The notes under the pieces: model-generated
What the model was told of the DNA's origin: nothing
Seen by the model: the letters and a program-made list of their open reading frames with translations, nothing else
Database searches by the model: none
In this document: in pieces, positions 26,601-35,789 of the stretch
Layout: every line of letters starts with the position of its first letter
How positions within the stretch are numbered: position 1 is the stretch's first letter
From: MWBF01 sp040772005
Lineage (GTDB): Bacteria; Chloroflexota; Anaerolineae; CG2-30-64-16
Direction: 5' to 3'
Length of the DNA: 64,000 bases
Assembly: GCA_040772005.1 (NCBI GenBank)
Contig: JAXGYZ010000002.1
Coordinates: 1,302,001 to 1,366,000 of the forward strand
Translations under genes and position numbers: made by a program

Positions 26601-26765
26601 GCGGGCGCGGCCGCATGGATCGCGTATCTGCTGTATGCGGTGGGCTGGCTGCCCGGCTCGACGGAGTGGCAATCGAAGGGTTACGCATGGGCTGCGGGCG
26701 CAGTCACGTTCGTGGGCGGCGCGCTGTCGCTCCTATGGACTACGCGCCGGCAGGTGAAGGGGTAA
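23670..26765 (+). CDS. Secreted glycoside hydrolase family 3 (NagZ-like) with C-terminal membrane region
   Basis: The product has about 1031 residues. A signal peptide (LLLVLTWLLTLWLP) is followed by a Pro/Thr linker and the GH3 domain: MSVADKVGQLFLISF, GVVLLPENGN, GVNMLLGPTLDV, AEHFPGQGGSD, and the nucleophile region VLVSDALGVPAL. The His-Asp dyad loop of NagZ enzymes is usually KHFPGHGxxxxDSH; here it reads EHFPGQGGSD, so the second His is replaced. A 100-residue insertion rich in Thr/Pro splits the early GH3 strands. A PTPTP linker leads to two to three C-terminal hydrophobic helices. N-acetylglucosaminidase activity on cell-wall fragments is likely. The start is uncertain, with no clear ribosome site. 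Confidence 0.82.
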   Translation: MTMRRCIPLLLVLTWLLTLWLPPVGSLQAAPPGAGQAQTRPTDPPPPIPTVTPTPAPPVDPRTVLDRMSVADKVGQLFLISFEGASAPPDSDVAVLVRDYRVGGVVLLPENGNFRNTPVALAASAAVPVDAETTTPEPGERTTPEQIAALANELQALAINPPLAIPLTATITSTAVLTATGEVTATLPLTATLPVTVTATAEPGTEEAVSSAPVFAEDAGIPIPLFIALDWLGDDGSFFGGAGGFTPLPSAMAVAATWSTQMAEQVGRVVGHELSVTGVNMLLGPTLDVLDVPRPGGKGDLDTRTFGGDPFWVGQMGKAFIRGVQSGSGSQVLTVAEHFPGQGGSDRRPEEEVATIQKSLEQLRQIELAPFAAVTAGDDLRTPGITPALMTAHIRYRGFQGNIRELTPPISLAPQLQDLMELPEFASWRAAGGVLVSDALGVPALRRYYDPTLTNFPHRQVAQHAFLAGNDLLYLGRFALTDEWTDQFTAIKETILFFQEKYQTDAGFRARVDASVERIIRLKLDLYAGRWQPDTDAPLDLARDVGAVSQQVGQSVNVTQAVARAGVTLIYPGRDELADRMPSAPLANEKILVFTDTRTVRECAECDARPLIDELAIEEIIMRLYGPGATRQVRPEQVRSLSFADLNGLLTGTGQANEEVEQAIAEAQWIVFAQLDYNPGDYPDSTALRTFLARRSDSLRDKRLVVLAFSAPYYLDTTEISKLTAYFGVYSHTRPFLEAAVRALFREFTPTGSPPVTVAGINYELIRQLEPAPGQIISLAPVGSGDVISGSIQVGSQIELETGVILDRKGNPVPDGTPVEFHLQYPTESLSLAPKGETTVGGRARTIVPLDRPGELWITVQSGEARDSTRIVLKVGGDAPGSIATVVPTATPQPTATATPTPVPSPTASPTPEPSPTPSAASSAGANQSRVGLPAFLYALIGTLLAGGLAFLIMRRGIEDSNTPYAHLIEALVAALWAGAAAWIAYLLYAVGWLPGSTEWQSKGYAWAAGAVTFVGGALSLLWTTRRQVKG

Positions 26766-26771
26766 GGCGAA

Positions 26772-27782
26772 CTACGGCAGCGGCGGCGACAGCAGCGTGA
26801 CCAGCAGCGCGGTCATCGTCAGGAATAGCACGACGACCACGAGCGCGCCGTGGGAGTTGACCATTTCGCGCCAGATGCCGCGGGGCGTCCACGCCTCCGG
26901 CACCGCGACATCCGCAGGCGGCGGTGCATCTTCGGCGAAGAGCAGTTCACGCAATGCCGCGGTAGACGGCGGGCGCTCGTCGGGATGCTGGGCGATGGCC
27001 GCCAGGATGGCCTTCTCGGTGCGCACGGAGATGTGCGGGTTGATGTCGCGCGGGGGCGTCAGGCTGCCGGGCCTGAGGAAGCGCTGCTTGGCGTCTGCGG
27101 GCGGCTGGCCGGTCAGCAGGTGATACAGGGTCGCGCCGATCGAGTAGATGTCGGAGCGCACGTCGGTGTGGCCGGTGTCGCCGCCGTACTGTTCCAGGGG
27201 GGTGTAGGCCACGGTGCCGCGGCCCTGCACGACCGTGACGGTCCGGTTCTCGTCCGGCTGGAGCAGCTTGACCAGGCCGAAATCGACCAGCTTGACCACC
27301 CCGCGGGGCGTCAGCTTGATGTTGGACGGTTTGATGTCGCGGTGCAGGACGGGCGGCTCCTGTGTATGGAGGTAGGTCAGGGCGTCGCAGAGTTGGGCGG
27401 CCCAGGCCAGGACGCTGGCTTCGGGCAGGAAACCATCATGGCGCCGTGCTTCCTCGACGAGTTGGCGCAGGTCTTCGCCCGGCACGAAGTCCATGACGAG
27501 ATACTCGCGGCCGTCCTGCTGGAAGAAATCGGACACTTTGGGGAGGTTGGGGTGGTCCAGCCGGGCCAGCACGCTGGCCTCGCGATAGAATTGCTCGTGC
27601 GCCTGGTCTTCCATGCCCGGCCCGCTGATCAGTTCAGGTAGAACCTCCTTGACCGCGCAGATGCGGCCGCGCAGGCGCAGGTCCTCGGCCTTGTAGACCG
27701 CGCCCATGCCGCCCTGACCGACCAGGTCGATGATCTCGTACCGGTCGCGGAGGACTTGCCCGACTTGCAATGCTTGCGACAT
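26772..27782 (-). CDS. PknB-type Ser/Thr protein kinase with C-terminal membrane anchor
   Basis: The 336-residue Hanks-type kinase has the Gly loop GQGGMGAVYKA near residue 22, the catalytic Lys at about 45 in CAVKEV, the HRDIKPSNIK loop, DFGLVK, and TVAYTPLEQY as an APE-equivalent. One hydrophobic helix (ALVVVVLFLTMTALLVTLL) at the C-terminus anchors it with the kinase inside; there is almost no extracytoplasmic sensor. ATG 27782 starts MSQALQVGQVLRDRYEI. An upstream extension of the frame overlaps the divergent FHA gene and is not used. Its stop lies 6 bases from the GH3 stop. FHA domains bind phosphothreonine, so the divergent FHA protein is the obvious candidate target. Confidence 0.93.
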   Translation of the reverse strand: MSQALQVGQVLRDRYEIIDLVGQGGMGAVYKAEDLRLRGRICAVKEVLPELISGPGMEDQAHEQFYREASVLARLDHPNLPKVSDFFQQDGREYLVMDFVPGEDLRQLVEEARRHDGFLPEASVLAWAAQLCDALTYLHTQEPPVLHRDIKPSNIKLTPRGVVKLVDFGLVKLLQPDENRTVTVVQGRGTVAYTPLEQYGGDTGHTDVRSDIYSIGATLYHLLTGQPPADAKQRFLRPGSLTPPRDINPHISVRTEKAILAAIAQHPDERPPSTAALRELLFAEDAPPPADVAVPEAWTPRGIWREMVNSHGALVVVVLFLTMTALLVTLLSPPLP

Positions 27783-27894
27783 AATGTGTGACGACACCCA
27801 TGACGGCGGAATCCGTTTTCTGGCTGCGGGCCAGCGCAGCATTGCTATGATTATCCCGCAGCCAGGGACGAGTGTCAAGGAAATCGGTGAACGG

Positions 27895-28551
27895 ATGAAC
27901 CAGAGACCGAATACGCGGGAATCGGCCATGTTGGTTGTGCAGCGCGGCGACGTGGGGCAGATGTGGCCGCTCGAACACAAGATGGTGACGATCGGGCGCG
28001 GACCGGATTGCGACATCGTGCTGGACGATCGGCAGGTGTCGCGGCTGCACGCACGCGTGGTCTGGCGCGAGGATCATTACGAGCTGGAGGACCTCGGCAG
28101 CAAGAACGGCACGCACCTTAACGGCCGCGATGTCGTCCATGCACAGCAGTTGCGCGACGGCGACGAAATCCAGATTGCCCTGAGCTTCAAGCTGGCGTTC
28201 GTGGATGCCGGCGCGACCGCGCCCCTGATGTTCGATGAGGGGCCAGCCGAGCGCGGCCTGCGTCTGGACAAGCCGGCCCACCAGGTGTATCTCAACGGCC
28301 GGTTGCTGGAGCCGCCGCTCTCCGCGCAGCAGTACCGCCTGCTGGAGTTGATGGCGGGCAGTTCGAAGGTCGTGGGCCGCGATGACATCGTGCGCGCGGT
28401 GTGGCCCGATGTGGTCGAAGGCGGCGTGTCGGAGCAATCCATTGACGCGTTGGTGCGCCGGCTGCGCGAGCGTCTCGCTGAGCTGGACCCCGACCACCAG
28501 TACATCGTGACCATGCGCGGGCACGGGTTCCGCTTCGAGAACAAGCCGTGA
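27895..28551 (+). CDS. FHA domain + OmpR-type winged-helix protein
   Basis: The 218-residue protein has an N-terminal FHA domain with VTIGRGPDCDIVLDDRQVSRLHARV and LGSKNGTHLNG, the phosphothreonine-binding motifs. After it comes a winged-helix domain with LSAQQYRLLELMAG, VSEQSIDALVRRLRERL and TMRGHGFRF, like the DNA-binding half of OmpR regulators. There is no receiver domain. The likely logic is that the divergent Ser/Thr kinase phosphorylates a partner and FHA binding alters transcription. ATG 27895 is chosen for the GGTGA upstream; earlier in-frame starts exist. Its stop overlaps the GTG of hemW by 4 bases (GTGA). Confidence 0.9.
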   Translation: MNQRPNTRESAMLVVQRGDVGQMWPLEHKMVTIGRGPDCDIVLDDRQVSRLHARVVWREDHYELEDLGSKNGTHLNGRDVVHAQQLRDGDEIQIALSFKLAFVDAGATAPLMFDEGPAERGLRLDKPAHQVYLNGRLLEPPLSAQQYRLLELMAGSSKVVGRDDIVRAVWPDVVEGGVSEQSIDALVRRLRERLAELDPDHQYIVTMRGHGFRFENKP

Positions 28552-29726
28552 GCTTGCCCCTGGCCCTGTACGTCCACATCCCCTTCTGTGCGGTCCGCTG
28601 TCACTATTGCGACTTCAACACCTATGCGGGTCTGGAGCGGCTGTATGCGCCCTTCACCGATGCGCTGGTGGCCGAGATCGAGCGGGCGGGCGCGGCGCGC
28701 GGCCGTCCCGACGTGCGTACGGTCTTCATCGGCGGCGGGACGCCCACCGTGCTGCCCCCGGCGCAGCTGGCCCGCGTGCTCGACGCCTGCCGCACGGCCT
28801 TCCACGTGCTCCCCGGCGCAGAAGTAACGAGCGAGGCCAATCCCGGCACGACGGACGGCGTGCACTTTGCTGCCTTGCGCGCGATGGGCGTCAACCGCCT
28901 CAGCATGGGTGTGCAGAGCTTCGATGACACGGAGCTCAAATGGCTGGGCCGCATCCACGGCGCCGACGAGGCTGCGGCGGCCTACGATGCCGCGCGCGCC
29001 GCGGGCTTCACCAACATCAACCTCGACTTCATGTTCGGCCTGCCCGGCCAGTCGCCCGCGACCTGGACGGCAACGCTCGCGCGCGCGGTGGCCCTCCGCC
29101 CGGAGCATCTCTCGCTCTACAGCCTGACCGTCGAGCACGGCACGCCGCTCGCGACGCAGGTCAGCCGGGGGCTCTCCGCTGCGCCCGACGACGACCTCGC
29201 CGCCGACCTCTACAACCTGGCCGCCGACGCGCTCGCCGCCGCGGGCTACGCCCATTACGAAATCTCAAATTGGGCGCGCGAGACCCAACCGCCAGCTTCC
29301 AGCTTCCAGCTTCCAGCCTCCGGCTTCCAGTGCCAGCACAACCTGGTCTACTGGCGGCACGAGCCGTACCTGGGCTTCGGGCCGGGCGCGCACAGCTTCG
29401 AGGACGACCGCCGCTGGTGGAACGTCCGGCCGGTACCGCAGTACATCGAGCGCATGGGCAGCGGAGCCAGCCCGGAGCGCGACGATGAGACACTGGACCG
29501 GCGCACGGCGATGGGTGAGGTGCTGATGCTGGGGCTGCGGCTGCTGGACGAGGGCGTGACGGATGCCCGCTTCAGCGCGCGCTTCGGCGTGGAGCTGGCG
29601 GAGGCGTTCGGCCCGCAGATTGCCGGCCTGGTCGAGCGCGGCCTGCTGGCGCGTCTGCCTGACCGCATCCGCCTGACCCGGCAGGGACGGCTGCTGGGGA
29701 ACCAGGTGTTTGCGGAATTTTTCTGA
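28548..29726 (+). CDS. hemW: Heme chaperone / coproporphyrinogen III oxidase-like radical SAM protein HemW
   Basis: The 392-residue protein has the radical SAM triad Cys14, Cys18, Cys21 (CAVRCHYC, with the HemN/HemW Tyr-Cys ending), IGGGTPTVL, SMGVQSFDD and the C-terminal HemN domain. HemW inserts heme into apoproteins rather than oxidising coproporphyrinogen; the annotation rests on length and motif order. Start is GTG 28548, overlapping the FHA gene stop, so the genes are translationally coupled. Residues about 247-261 (PPASSFQLPASGFQ) come from a 7-bp tandem repeat at 29290-29328 that interrupts the usually tight YEISNWAR...CxHNxxYW segment. Confidence 0.9.
   Translation: MSLPLALYVHIPFCAVRCHYCDFNTYAGLERLYAPFTDALVAEIERAGAARGRPDVRTVFIGGGTPTVLPPAQLARVLDACRTAFHVLPGAEVTSEANPGTTDGVHFAALRAMGVNRLSMGVQSFDDTELKWLGRIHGADEAAAAYDAARAAGFTNINLDFMFGLPGQSPATWTATLARAVALRPEHLSLYSLTVEHGTPLATQVSRGLSAAPDDDLAADLYNLAADALAAAGYAHYEISNWARETQPPASSFQLPASGFQCQHNLVYWRHEPYLGFGPGAHSFEDDRRWWNVRPVPQYIERMGSGASPERDDETLDRRTAMGEVLMLGLRLLDEGVTDARFSARFGVELAEAFGPQIAGLVERGLLARLPDRIRLTRQGRLLGNQVFAEFF
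29290..29328. repeat. 7-bp tandem repeat inside hemW
   Basis: About five to six copies of CCAGCTT (with CCAGCCT and CCGGCTT variants) keep the reading frame and add a low-complexity loop to HemW. Such repeats are usually intergenic in this window. Confidence 0.8.
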
Positions 29727-29767
29727 TACGGTTTGCCGTTCTGCCGTCCTTTTGATACTATGGGCGC

Positions 29768-31087
29768 ATGTCACAAGAAACTTCTGTCGTCCAGGGTCGA
29801 ACGCAAGCCAAACTAGCGCACGTCAGCGACCATGGCGCCCATGACGTGCCGCTATGGAACGTCATCGTGCGCCCGCGGGGCCAGGAACAGATCAACCAAC
29901 GCAACGTCGTCATCGATGCGATCGGCGTCGGCATCACCGCCGGAGTCGGCAGCTTCCTTTCGGTCTTCCTGGTGCGGCTCGGTGCGTCCAGCTTCCTGAT
30001 CGGTCTGCTGACGGCTATGCCCGCGCTCACCGGCATGTTGCTCGCCATGCCCGTGGGCGAGTTCCTGGCGCGGCGGCCCAATGTCGTGCCCTGGTTTGCC
30101 CGCTCGCGCTTCTGGGTCCTCTCGTCCTACGTGCTGACGGGCCTCGTGCCGTTCATCTTTAAGAGCAATCAGCCGGAGATCATCATTCTTATCTGGGCGC
30201 TGGCAACCGTGCCGCAGACGGTGGTCAGCGTGGCCTTCACGGTCGTCATGGGCGGCGTGGCCGGTCCGCGCGGCCGCCTGACGCTGATGTCCCGGCGCTG
30301 GTCGACGCTCGGCCTGACCAACTCGTTGACCGTCGTCATCGTCGGCCAACTGCTCAACCTGTTCGACTTCCCACTTAACTACCAGATTATCTTCATCGGA
30401 TCGGCCATCGGTGCGCTCATCAGCGTGATTTTTTCGTCCAGCCTGAAGCTGCCGCCGCAGCCGGTGGCGCCGGCAACGCCGGGGCATGGCGGCGTGTTCG
30501 GCTCGCTGCGCGAGCACCGCAAGGAAGTAGTGCGCCATCGCCCGTTCAAGAACTTCATCATTGCGCAATTCGTCTTCCGCTGGGGCCTGGCGCTGGCAAT
30601 GCCCTTGCTGCCCATCTACTGGGTCAAGCAGGTCGGTGCGACCGACCCGCAGATCAGCGCGATCAATTCTGCGGCCACGTTCGTGGCGATGATCGCGTAT
30701 TTCGTGTGGACGCAGGTGTCGGGCAAGCGCGGCCCGCGCTTCGTGCTGTTGATTGCCGCGTTTGGGGCCAGCTTCTATCCGCTGCTCACGGCATTGACCC
30801 AGACACCGCTGCTGCTGCCCCTGTGGGCGGGGATGCACGGCTTCTTCTTCGCCGGGGTGGACCTCGTCTTCTTCGACATGGTGCTGGCGACGAGTCCCTC
30901 GGAGAACCAGGCGACCTACATCGGCTTCTACCATACCACGGTCTATGTCGCGACCTTCGCCGCGCCCCTCATCGGCAGCGCCCTCGCTGATGTGGTCGGG
31001 CTGGGCCCGCTGCTCATCGTGGCGACGCTGCTCCGTCTCACCGGCGCAGTCCTGATGCTGCGCCTGGGCGTGGGGCGGGATACATAG
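29768..31087 (+). CDS. Major facilitator superfamily transporter
   Basis: The 439-residue integral membrane protein has about 12 hydrophobic segments. The N-terminal half contains RLGASSFLIGLLTAMPALTGMLLAMPVG and a loop FLARRPNVVPWFARSRF, where MFS motif A is expected. The C-terminal half has FVWTQVSGKRGPRFVLLIAAFG. The first 45 residues are hydrophilic. It is similar to generic MFS drug or sugar exporters; the substrate is unknown. The gene follows hemW by 41 bases and could share its transcript. A GACAGGATTGACAGGATT inverted repeat follows it. Confidence 0.85.
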   Translation: MSQETSVVQGRTQAKLAHVSDHGAHDVPLWNVIVRPRGQEQINQRNVVIDAIGVGITAGVGSFLSVFLVRLGASSFLIGLLTAMPALTGMLLAMPVGEFLARRPNVVPWFARSRFWVLSSYVLTGLVPFIFKSNQPEIIILIWALATVPQTVVSVAFTVVMGGVAGPRGRLTLMSRRWSTLGLTNSLTVVIVGQLLNLFDFPLNYQIIFIGSAIGALISVIFSSSLKLPPQPVAPATPGHGGVFGSLREHRKEVVRHRPFKNFIIAQFVFRWGLALAMPLLPIYWVKQVGATDPQISAINSAATFVAMIAYFVWTQVSGKRGPRFVLLIAAFGASFYPLLTALTQTPLLLPLWAGMHGFFFAGVDLVFFDMVLATSPSENQATYIGFYHTTVYVATFAAPLIGSALADVVGLGPLLIVATLLRLTGAVLMLRLGVGRDT

Positions 31088-31127
31088 CGGCTAGTAGTCA
31101 GTAGTCCGTCAAGGCTGATTCGATGGG

Positions 31128-31300
31128 CCGTAGCATAGCCCCTCGTGGGCGTTGGGACGGGCACAAGGCCCTACGCTACTCATCCAATGACCGTTGACGA
31201 GGTACTTTACTAAGTCCAATGTGAAAACCAGAGGCGATTCTGGACAGGATTGACAGGATTTACAGGAGTAATCCCGTCAATCCTGTCAATCCTGTCTCAG
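31128..31300. repeat. Inverted repeats between MFS gene and metW
   Basis: A perfect 18-bp inverted repeat, GACAGGATTGACAGGATT (31243-31260) with its complement (31279-31296), separates convergent genes and may terminate both. Upstream, around 31128-31185, is a second repeat (GTAGCATAGCCCCTCGTGGGCGT ending in a GGGCACAAGGCCCTAC half). It recurs at about 51057-51127. Confidence 0.8.
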
Positions 31301-31331
31301 TTCTGACCGCGGTACTCACTCTGGAATCGGT

Positions 31332-31940
31332 TTAGGTCCGCTCCAGCACGAACACACCGGTCGTCGCCATGAGGTTGGTAAATTTGAAGATGCGGGCGCG
31401 ACGGCCGCGCGCAAGGTACGCCTGGCGGGTGATTGCGATACTGTTCTGGCGGCAGAACGCGGCAAAGTCGGTGATGGTGAAGGCCTGCCAGCGCGGGGCC
31501 GCATGCCACGGCTGGGGCAGGTCCGGCGCCAGCGGCATCCGCCCGGTCAGCAGGAGCTCCAGGCGGCAATGCCAGTAACCCCAGTTGGGGAAGCTGACCA
31601 CCGCACGCTGCCCGACGCGGAGCATCTCCCCCAGCGTGAACGCCGGGTCATCCACGAAGGGCAGCGTCTGGCTGAGAACGACGTAGTCGAAGCTGCGGTC
31701 CGGATAGTCGCGCAGCCCCTCGGACAGGTCTCCCTGGCGTACGCTCAACCCGCGGCGCACGCATGCCAGCACGCCGGCCTCGCTCAACTCGATGCCGCGG
31801 CCTTTGACGCCCTTGTGCTGCACCAGATAATCCAGGAGCGCGCCGTCGCCGCACCCCAGGTCGAGCAGCCGCGTCGCGTTGGGGATGAATTCTGCGATGA
31901 CCTGCAGGTCAGGTCGGAGCTGGATGCCCTGCGCTTCCAT
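31332..31940 (-). CDS. metW: Methionine biosynthesis protein MetW
   Basis: The 202-residue class I methyltransferase-fold protein has LLDLGCGDGALLDYL as the SAM-binding motif I and the MetW signature FPNWGYWHCRLELLLTGRMP. MetW pairs with MetX and is needed for efficient homoserine O-acetyl/succinyl-transferase activity. Its ATG directly follows the metX stop with no gap, so it is translationally coupled as the last gene of metYXW. Catalysis by the methyltransferase fold itself has not been defined in the family. Confidence 0.93.
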   Translation of the reverse strand: MEAQGIQLRPDLQVIAEFIPNATRLLDLGCGDGALLDYLVQHKGVKGRGIELSEAGVLACVRRGLSVRQGDLSEGLRDYPDRSFDYVVLSQTLPFVDDPAFTLGEMLRVGQRAVVSFPNWGYWHCRLELLLTGRMPLAPDLPQPWHAAPRWQAFTITDFAAFCRQNSIAITRQAYLARGRRARIFKFTNLMATTGVFVLERT

Positions 31941-33116
<1,176 letters not shown>

Positions 33117-33200
33117 GGGTGAACCTCATGAGTGAAATGAGTAACGAGTAATGATGCATCACTCCTTGCTCCTTACTTGTTACTCATCACTCGTTACTCG

Positions 33201-34475
33201 TTAGTCAAGCGCCTGCCCGAGGTCCCACAGGATGTCATCGATGTCTTCCAGGCCGATGCTCAGCCGGATGAAGTCGGGGGTGACGCCTGCGGTGACCATC
33301 TCGTCTTCGCTGAGCTGGCTGTGGGTGGTGCTGGCGGGATGGATGGCCAGCGATTTCGCGTCGCCCACGTTCGCGAGGTGGCTGAAGAGCTGCAACCGTT
33401 CGATGAAGCGCCGCCCGGCCTCCAATCCGCCGCGGACGCCGAAGCCCAGGATGGCACCCGGCCCCTTCGGGAGATACTTCTGGGCTCGCGCATGGTCGGG
33501 GTGGCTGCGCAGGCCGGGATAGCTGACCCACTTGACCTGCGGATGGGCCTCCAGCCACGCGGCGACGGCCTGCGCGTTGCTGACGTGCCGGTCCATGCGC
33601 AGGCTGAGCGTCTCGACACCCTGCACCGTCAGCCAGCTATTGATGGGCGCCTGGCAGGCTCCCACGTCGCGCAAGGTCTGCACGCGGGCCTTGAGGATGA
33701 AGGCGGGCGCGCCGAGGTCCGCATACACCAGCCCGTGATACGATGGGTCGGGCGTCGTGAAGTTGGCGAAGCGGCCGCTGGTCCAGTCGAAGTTGCCGCC
33801 GTCTACGATGACGCCGCCGATGGTCGTGCCGTGGCCGCCGATGAACTTGGTCGTGCTGTGAGTGACGATGTTCGCGCCCCATTCGAACGGGCGGCAGAGG
33901 TAAGGCGTCGCAAAGGTATTGTCGATCATCAACGGGATGCGGTGCTGCCGAGCGATGGTGCTGACTTCCTCGAACGGGAACACGCTGATGTCGGGATTGC
34001 CCAGCGTCTCGCCGTAGAGGATCTTCGTCTCGGGGCGGATGGCGGCCTGGAAGTTGGCCGGGTCCGTCGGGTCCACAAAGGTCACGTTGATGCCGAGCCG
34101 CGGCAAGGTATAGCGGAACTGGTTATAGGTCCCGCCATAGAGGCGGCTGCTGGTTACGATATGGTCGCCTGCGGCGCACAGCGCGAAGATCGCCATGGTC
34201 TGCGCCGCATGGCCGCTCGATGCCGCGAGCGCGCCTACGCCCCCTTCCAGGTTGGCGATGCGCTGCTCCAGCACATCGGTCGTGGGATTCATGATGCGGG
34301 TGTATATATTGCCGAATTCCTTCAGCGCAAACAGGTTCGCGGCATGTTCCGTATCGCGAAACTGGTAACTGGTCGTCTGATAGATGGGCACGGCCCGGCT
34401 GCCGGTGGCCGGGTCAGGCTGCTGCCCGGCATGGAGCTGGCGGGTGGTAAAGCCGAAAGTGCGATCTGTGGTCAC
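33201..34475 (-). CDS. metY: O-acetylhomoserine sulfhydrylase (aminocarboxypropyltransferase)
   Basis: This PLP enzyme makes homocysteine from O-acetylhomoserine and sulfide. With GTG 34475 as start it has 424 residues, the family's usual length, beginning VTTDRTFGFTTRQLHAGQ. Landmarks are YTRIMNPTTDVLEQRIA, SSGHAAQTMAIFAL, the PLP-phosphate region, and THSTTKFIGGHGTTIGG, where the PLP Lys lies. The frame continues upstream into the riboswitch terminator and has no supported ATG. First gene of metYXW, controlled by the SAM-I riboswitch upstream. Confidence 0.95.
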   Translation of the reverse strand: MTTDRTFGFTTRQLHAGQQPDPATGSRAVPIYQTTSYQFRDTEHAANLFALKEFGNIYTRIMNPTTDVLEQRIANLEGGVGALAASSGHAAQTMAIFALCAAGDHIVTSSRLYGGTYNQFRYTLPRLGINVTFVDPTDPANFQAAIRPETKILYGETLGNPDISVFPFEEVSTIARQHRIPLMIDNTFATPYLCRPFEWGANIVTHSTTKFIGGHGTTIGGVIVDGGNFDWTSGRFANFTTPDPSYHGLVYADLGAPAFILKARVQTLRDVGACQAPINSWLTVQGVETLSLRMDRHVSNAQAVAAWLEAHPQVKWVSYPGLRSHPDHARAQKYLPKGPGAILGFGVRGGLEAGRRFIERLQLFSHLANVGDAKSLAIHPASTTHSQLSEDEMVTAGVTPDFIRLSIGLEDIDDILWDLGQALD

Positions 34476-34510
34476 GGTGTAGGTCCCTTTCGTCGATGGA
34501 TTTCCCCAAT

Positions 34511-34613
34511 CAAAAGCGCCCCCTCGCCGGTTGACGAGGAGGCGCTGCGGCACAATGCTCCTGCGTGGGCGGCTGGCAACAAAAATCCCCTGATGCTTAA
34601 CGCGTCCGGGGAT
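34511..34613 (-). terminator. Two terminator hairpins of the SAM-I riboswitch expression platform
   Basis: On the minus strand a 6-bp ATCCCC/GGGGAT stem (34585-34613) is followed by five T. Further on, an 11-bp stem GCGCCTCCTCG/CGAGGGGGCGC (34516-34545, one G-T pair) is followed by TTTT. Both precede metY, so premature termination can occur twice. Confidence 0.8.
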
Positions 34614-34635
34614 GAGCAGGAGCCACTGCGCGCCT

Positions 34636-34736
34636 ATCTCTCATCTTCCAGATCGAATCTGCCGGAATTGGCACCCTGGTTTATCCGGGTTGCCGAGGCT
34701 TCACAGGGCCGGTCCCTCTGCCTCTCTGGATGAAAG
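34636..34736 (-). ncRNA. SAM-I (S-box) riboswitch aptamer
   Basis: On the minus strand the leader reads ATCCAGAGAGGCAGAGGGA, then CCGGCCCTGTGAAGCCTCGGCAACC, then AGGGTGCCAATTCCGGCAGA, and ends GATGAGAGATA. These are the conserved S-box blocks in order (GAGGGA, GGCAACC, GGTGCxAATTCC, GAGAGATA). SAM binding should favour the downstream terminators and switch off metYXW when methionine is plentiful. It is adjacent to a consensus-like promoter. Confidence 0.95.
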
Positions 34737-34762
34737 TATGGGCCTATTCGATTGTGGGATGC

Positions 34763-34791
34763 TTTATATCAGGTTGCCCCGCGTTTGTCAA
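34763..34791 (-). promoter_or_regulatory. Promoter of the riboswitch-metYXW transcript
   Basis: On the minus strand a perfect TTGACA (34791-34786) and TATAAA (34768-34763) are separated by 17 bases. Transcription would begin near 34756, about 20 bases before the aptamer. Confidence 0.8.
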
Positions 34792-34935
34792 ATGACAAGA
34801 GAACCGGGATGGCTTCCCTGCCGGCGACAGCATTTCGCCTCAGGCTCCATCCATGCTAGAATGGCCTCTGTGATATTCACTATATACGGGCACAACCCTG
34901 ATGCCCGACATTCTGCCCACCCCTGAGAGTGTAAC

Positions 34936-35721
34936 ATGCGCCTGATGTGTATCGCTTGCGAAGTCCTGGCCCGGCCGCTCTATCTGTCTGCGGCGCGGTC
35001 GCCCCACATCGTTGACATCCAGCTCTTCCGCCGCGGCCTGCACAACGACCCGGCGGACCTGCGGGAGACACTGCAAGCCGCGGTCGATGAGGCCTCTGCA
35101 CGCACCTTCCCTAACGGCCAGCCCGCGTATGACGCCATCGCGATGGGCTATGGCCTGTGCGGGCAGGCTACCGCCGGGCTCATCGCGCGCCAGCTTCCGG
35201 TGGTCATCCCGCGCGCCCATGACTGCATTACCCTGTTCCTGGGCAGCCGCGAGAGTTACCGTTACCAGTTCGACAACTTCCCCGGCACCTACTGGTATGC
35301 GCAGGACTACGTGGAGCGCGACGACGGTGGCGGCGGCGCGCTGGCATTGGGCGCGGGCGACATGGGGTTGAACAATACCTATGAGGAATATGTCGCCAAG
35401 TTCGGCAAGGACAACGCCGACTATCTGATGGAAGTGCTGGGCGGGTGGCAGCAGCACTACAAGCGCGCGGCGGTCATCGATATGGGCGTCGCGGATATCT
35501 CCGAGACGCTGGCGCGGGCCGAGGCGGATGCGAGCCGCCGCGGCTGGGTCGTGGATCGGGTCGCGGGCGACCTGGTGCTGGTCAAGCGCCTGGTGGATGG
35601 GGACTGGGACGGCGACTACCTGATCATGCAGCCCGGCGAGCAGTTGCGCATGACGTATGACGAGAAGATTATCGGCTGCGGCATTGCGCGGCCAGTATCC
35701 CAGGATGGTAATAACCGATAA
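34936..35721 (+). CDS. DUF1638 domain protein
   Basis: The 261-residue soluble protein carries DUF1638-like features: ACEVLARPLYLSAA at the start, a GYGLCG turn near residue 73, RAHDCITLFLGSR, and YWYAQDYVER. The conserved Cys and His (CIACE, GLCG, AHDC) suggest metal or cofactor binding. Members often lie near corrinoid methyltransferase genes in other genomes, but no such gene adjoins it here. Function is unknown. The gene is divergent from the met operon. Confidence 0.8.
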   Translation: MRLMCIACEVLARPLYLSAARSPHIVDIQLFRRGLHNDPADLRETLQAAVDEASARTFPNGQPAYDAIAMGYGLCGQATAGLIARQLPVVIPRAHDCITLFLGSRESYRYQFDNFPGTYWYAQDYVERDDGGGGALALGAGDMGLNNTYEEYVAKFGKDNADYLMEVLGGWQQHYKRAAVIDMGVADISETLARAEADASRRGWVVDRVAGDLVLVKRLVDGDWDGDYLIMQPGEQLRMTYDEKIIGCGIARPVSQDGNNR

Positions 35722-35789
35722 CCCGGAACCAACGCTGTGGCCGGTGTCTCGCTATGCCACCTGCGTTGACCTAGATAGGGATTTGTGTG

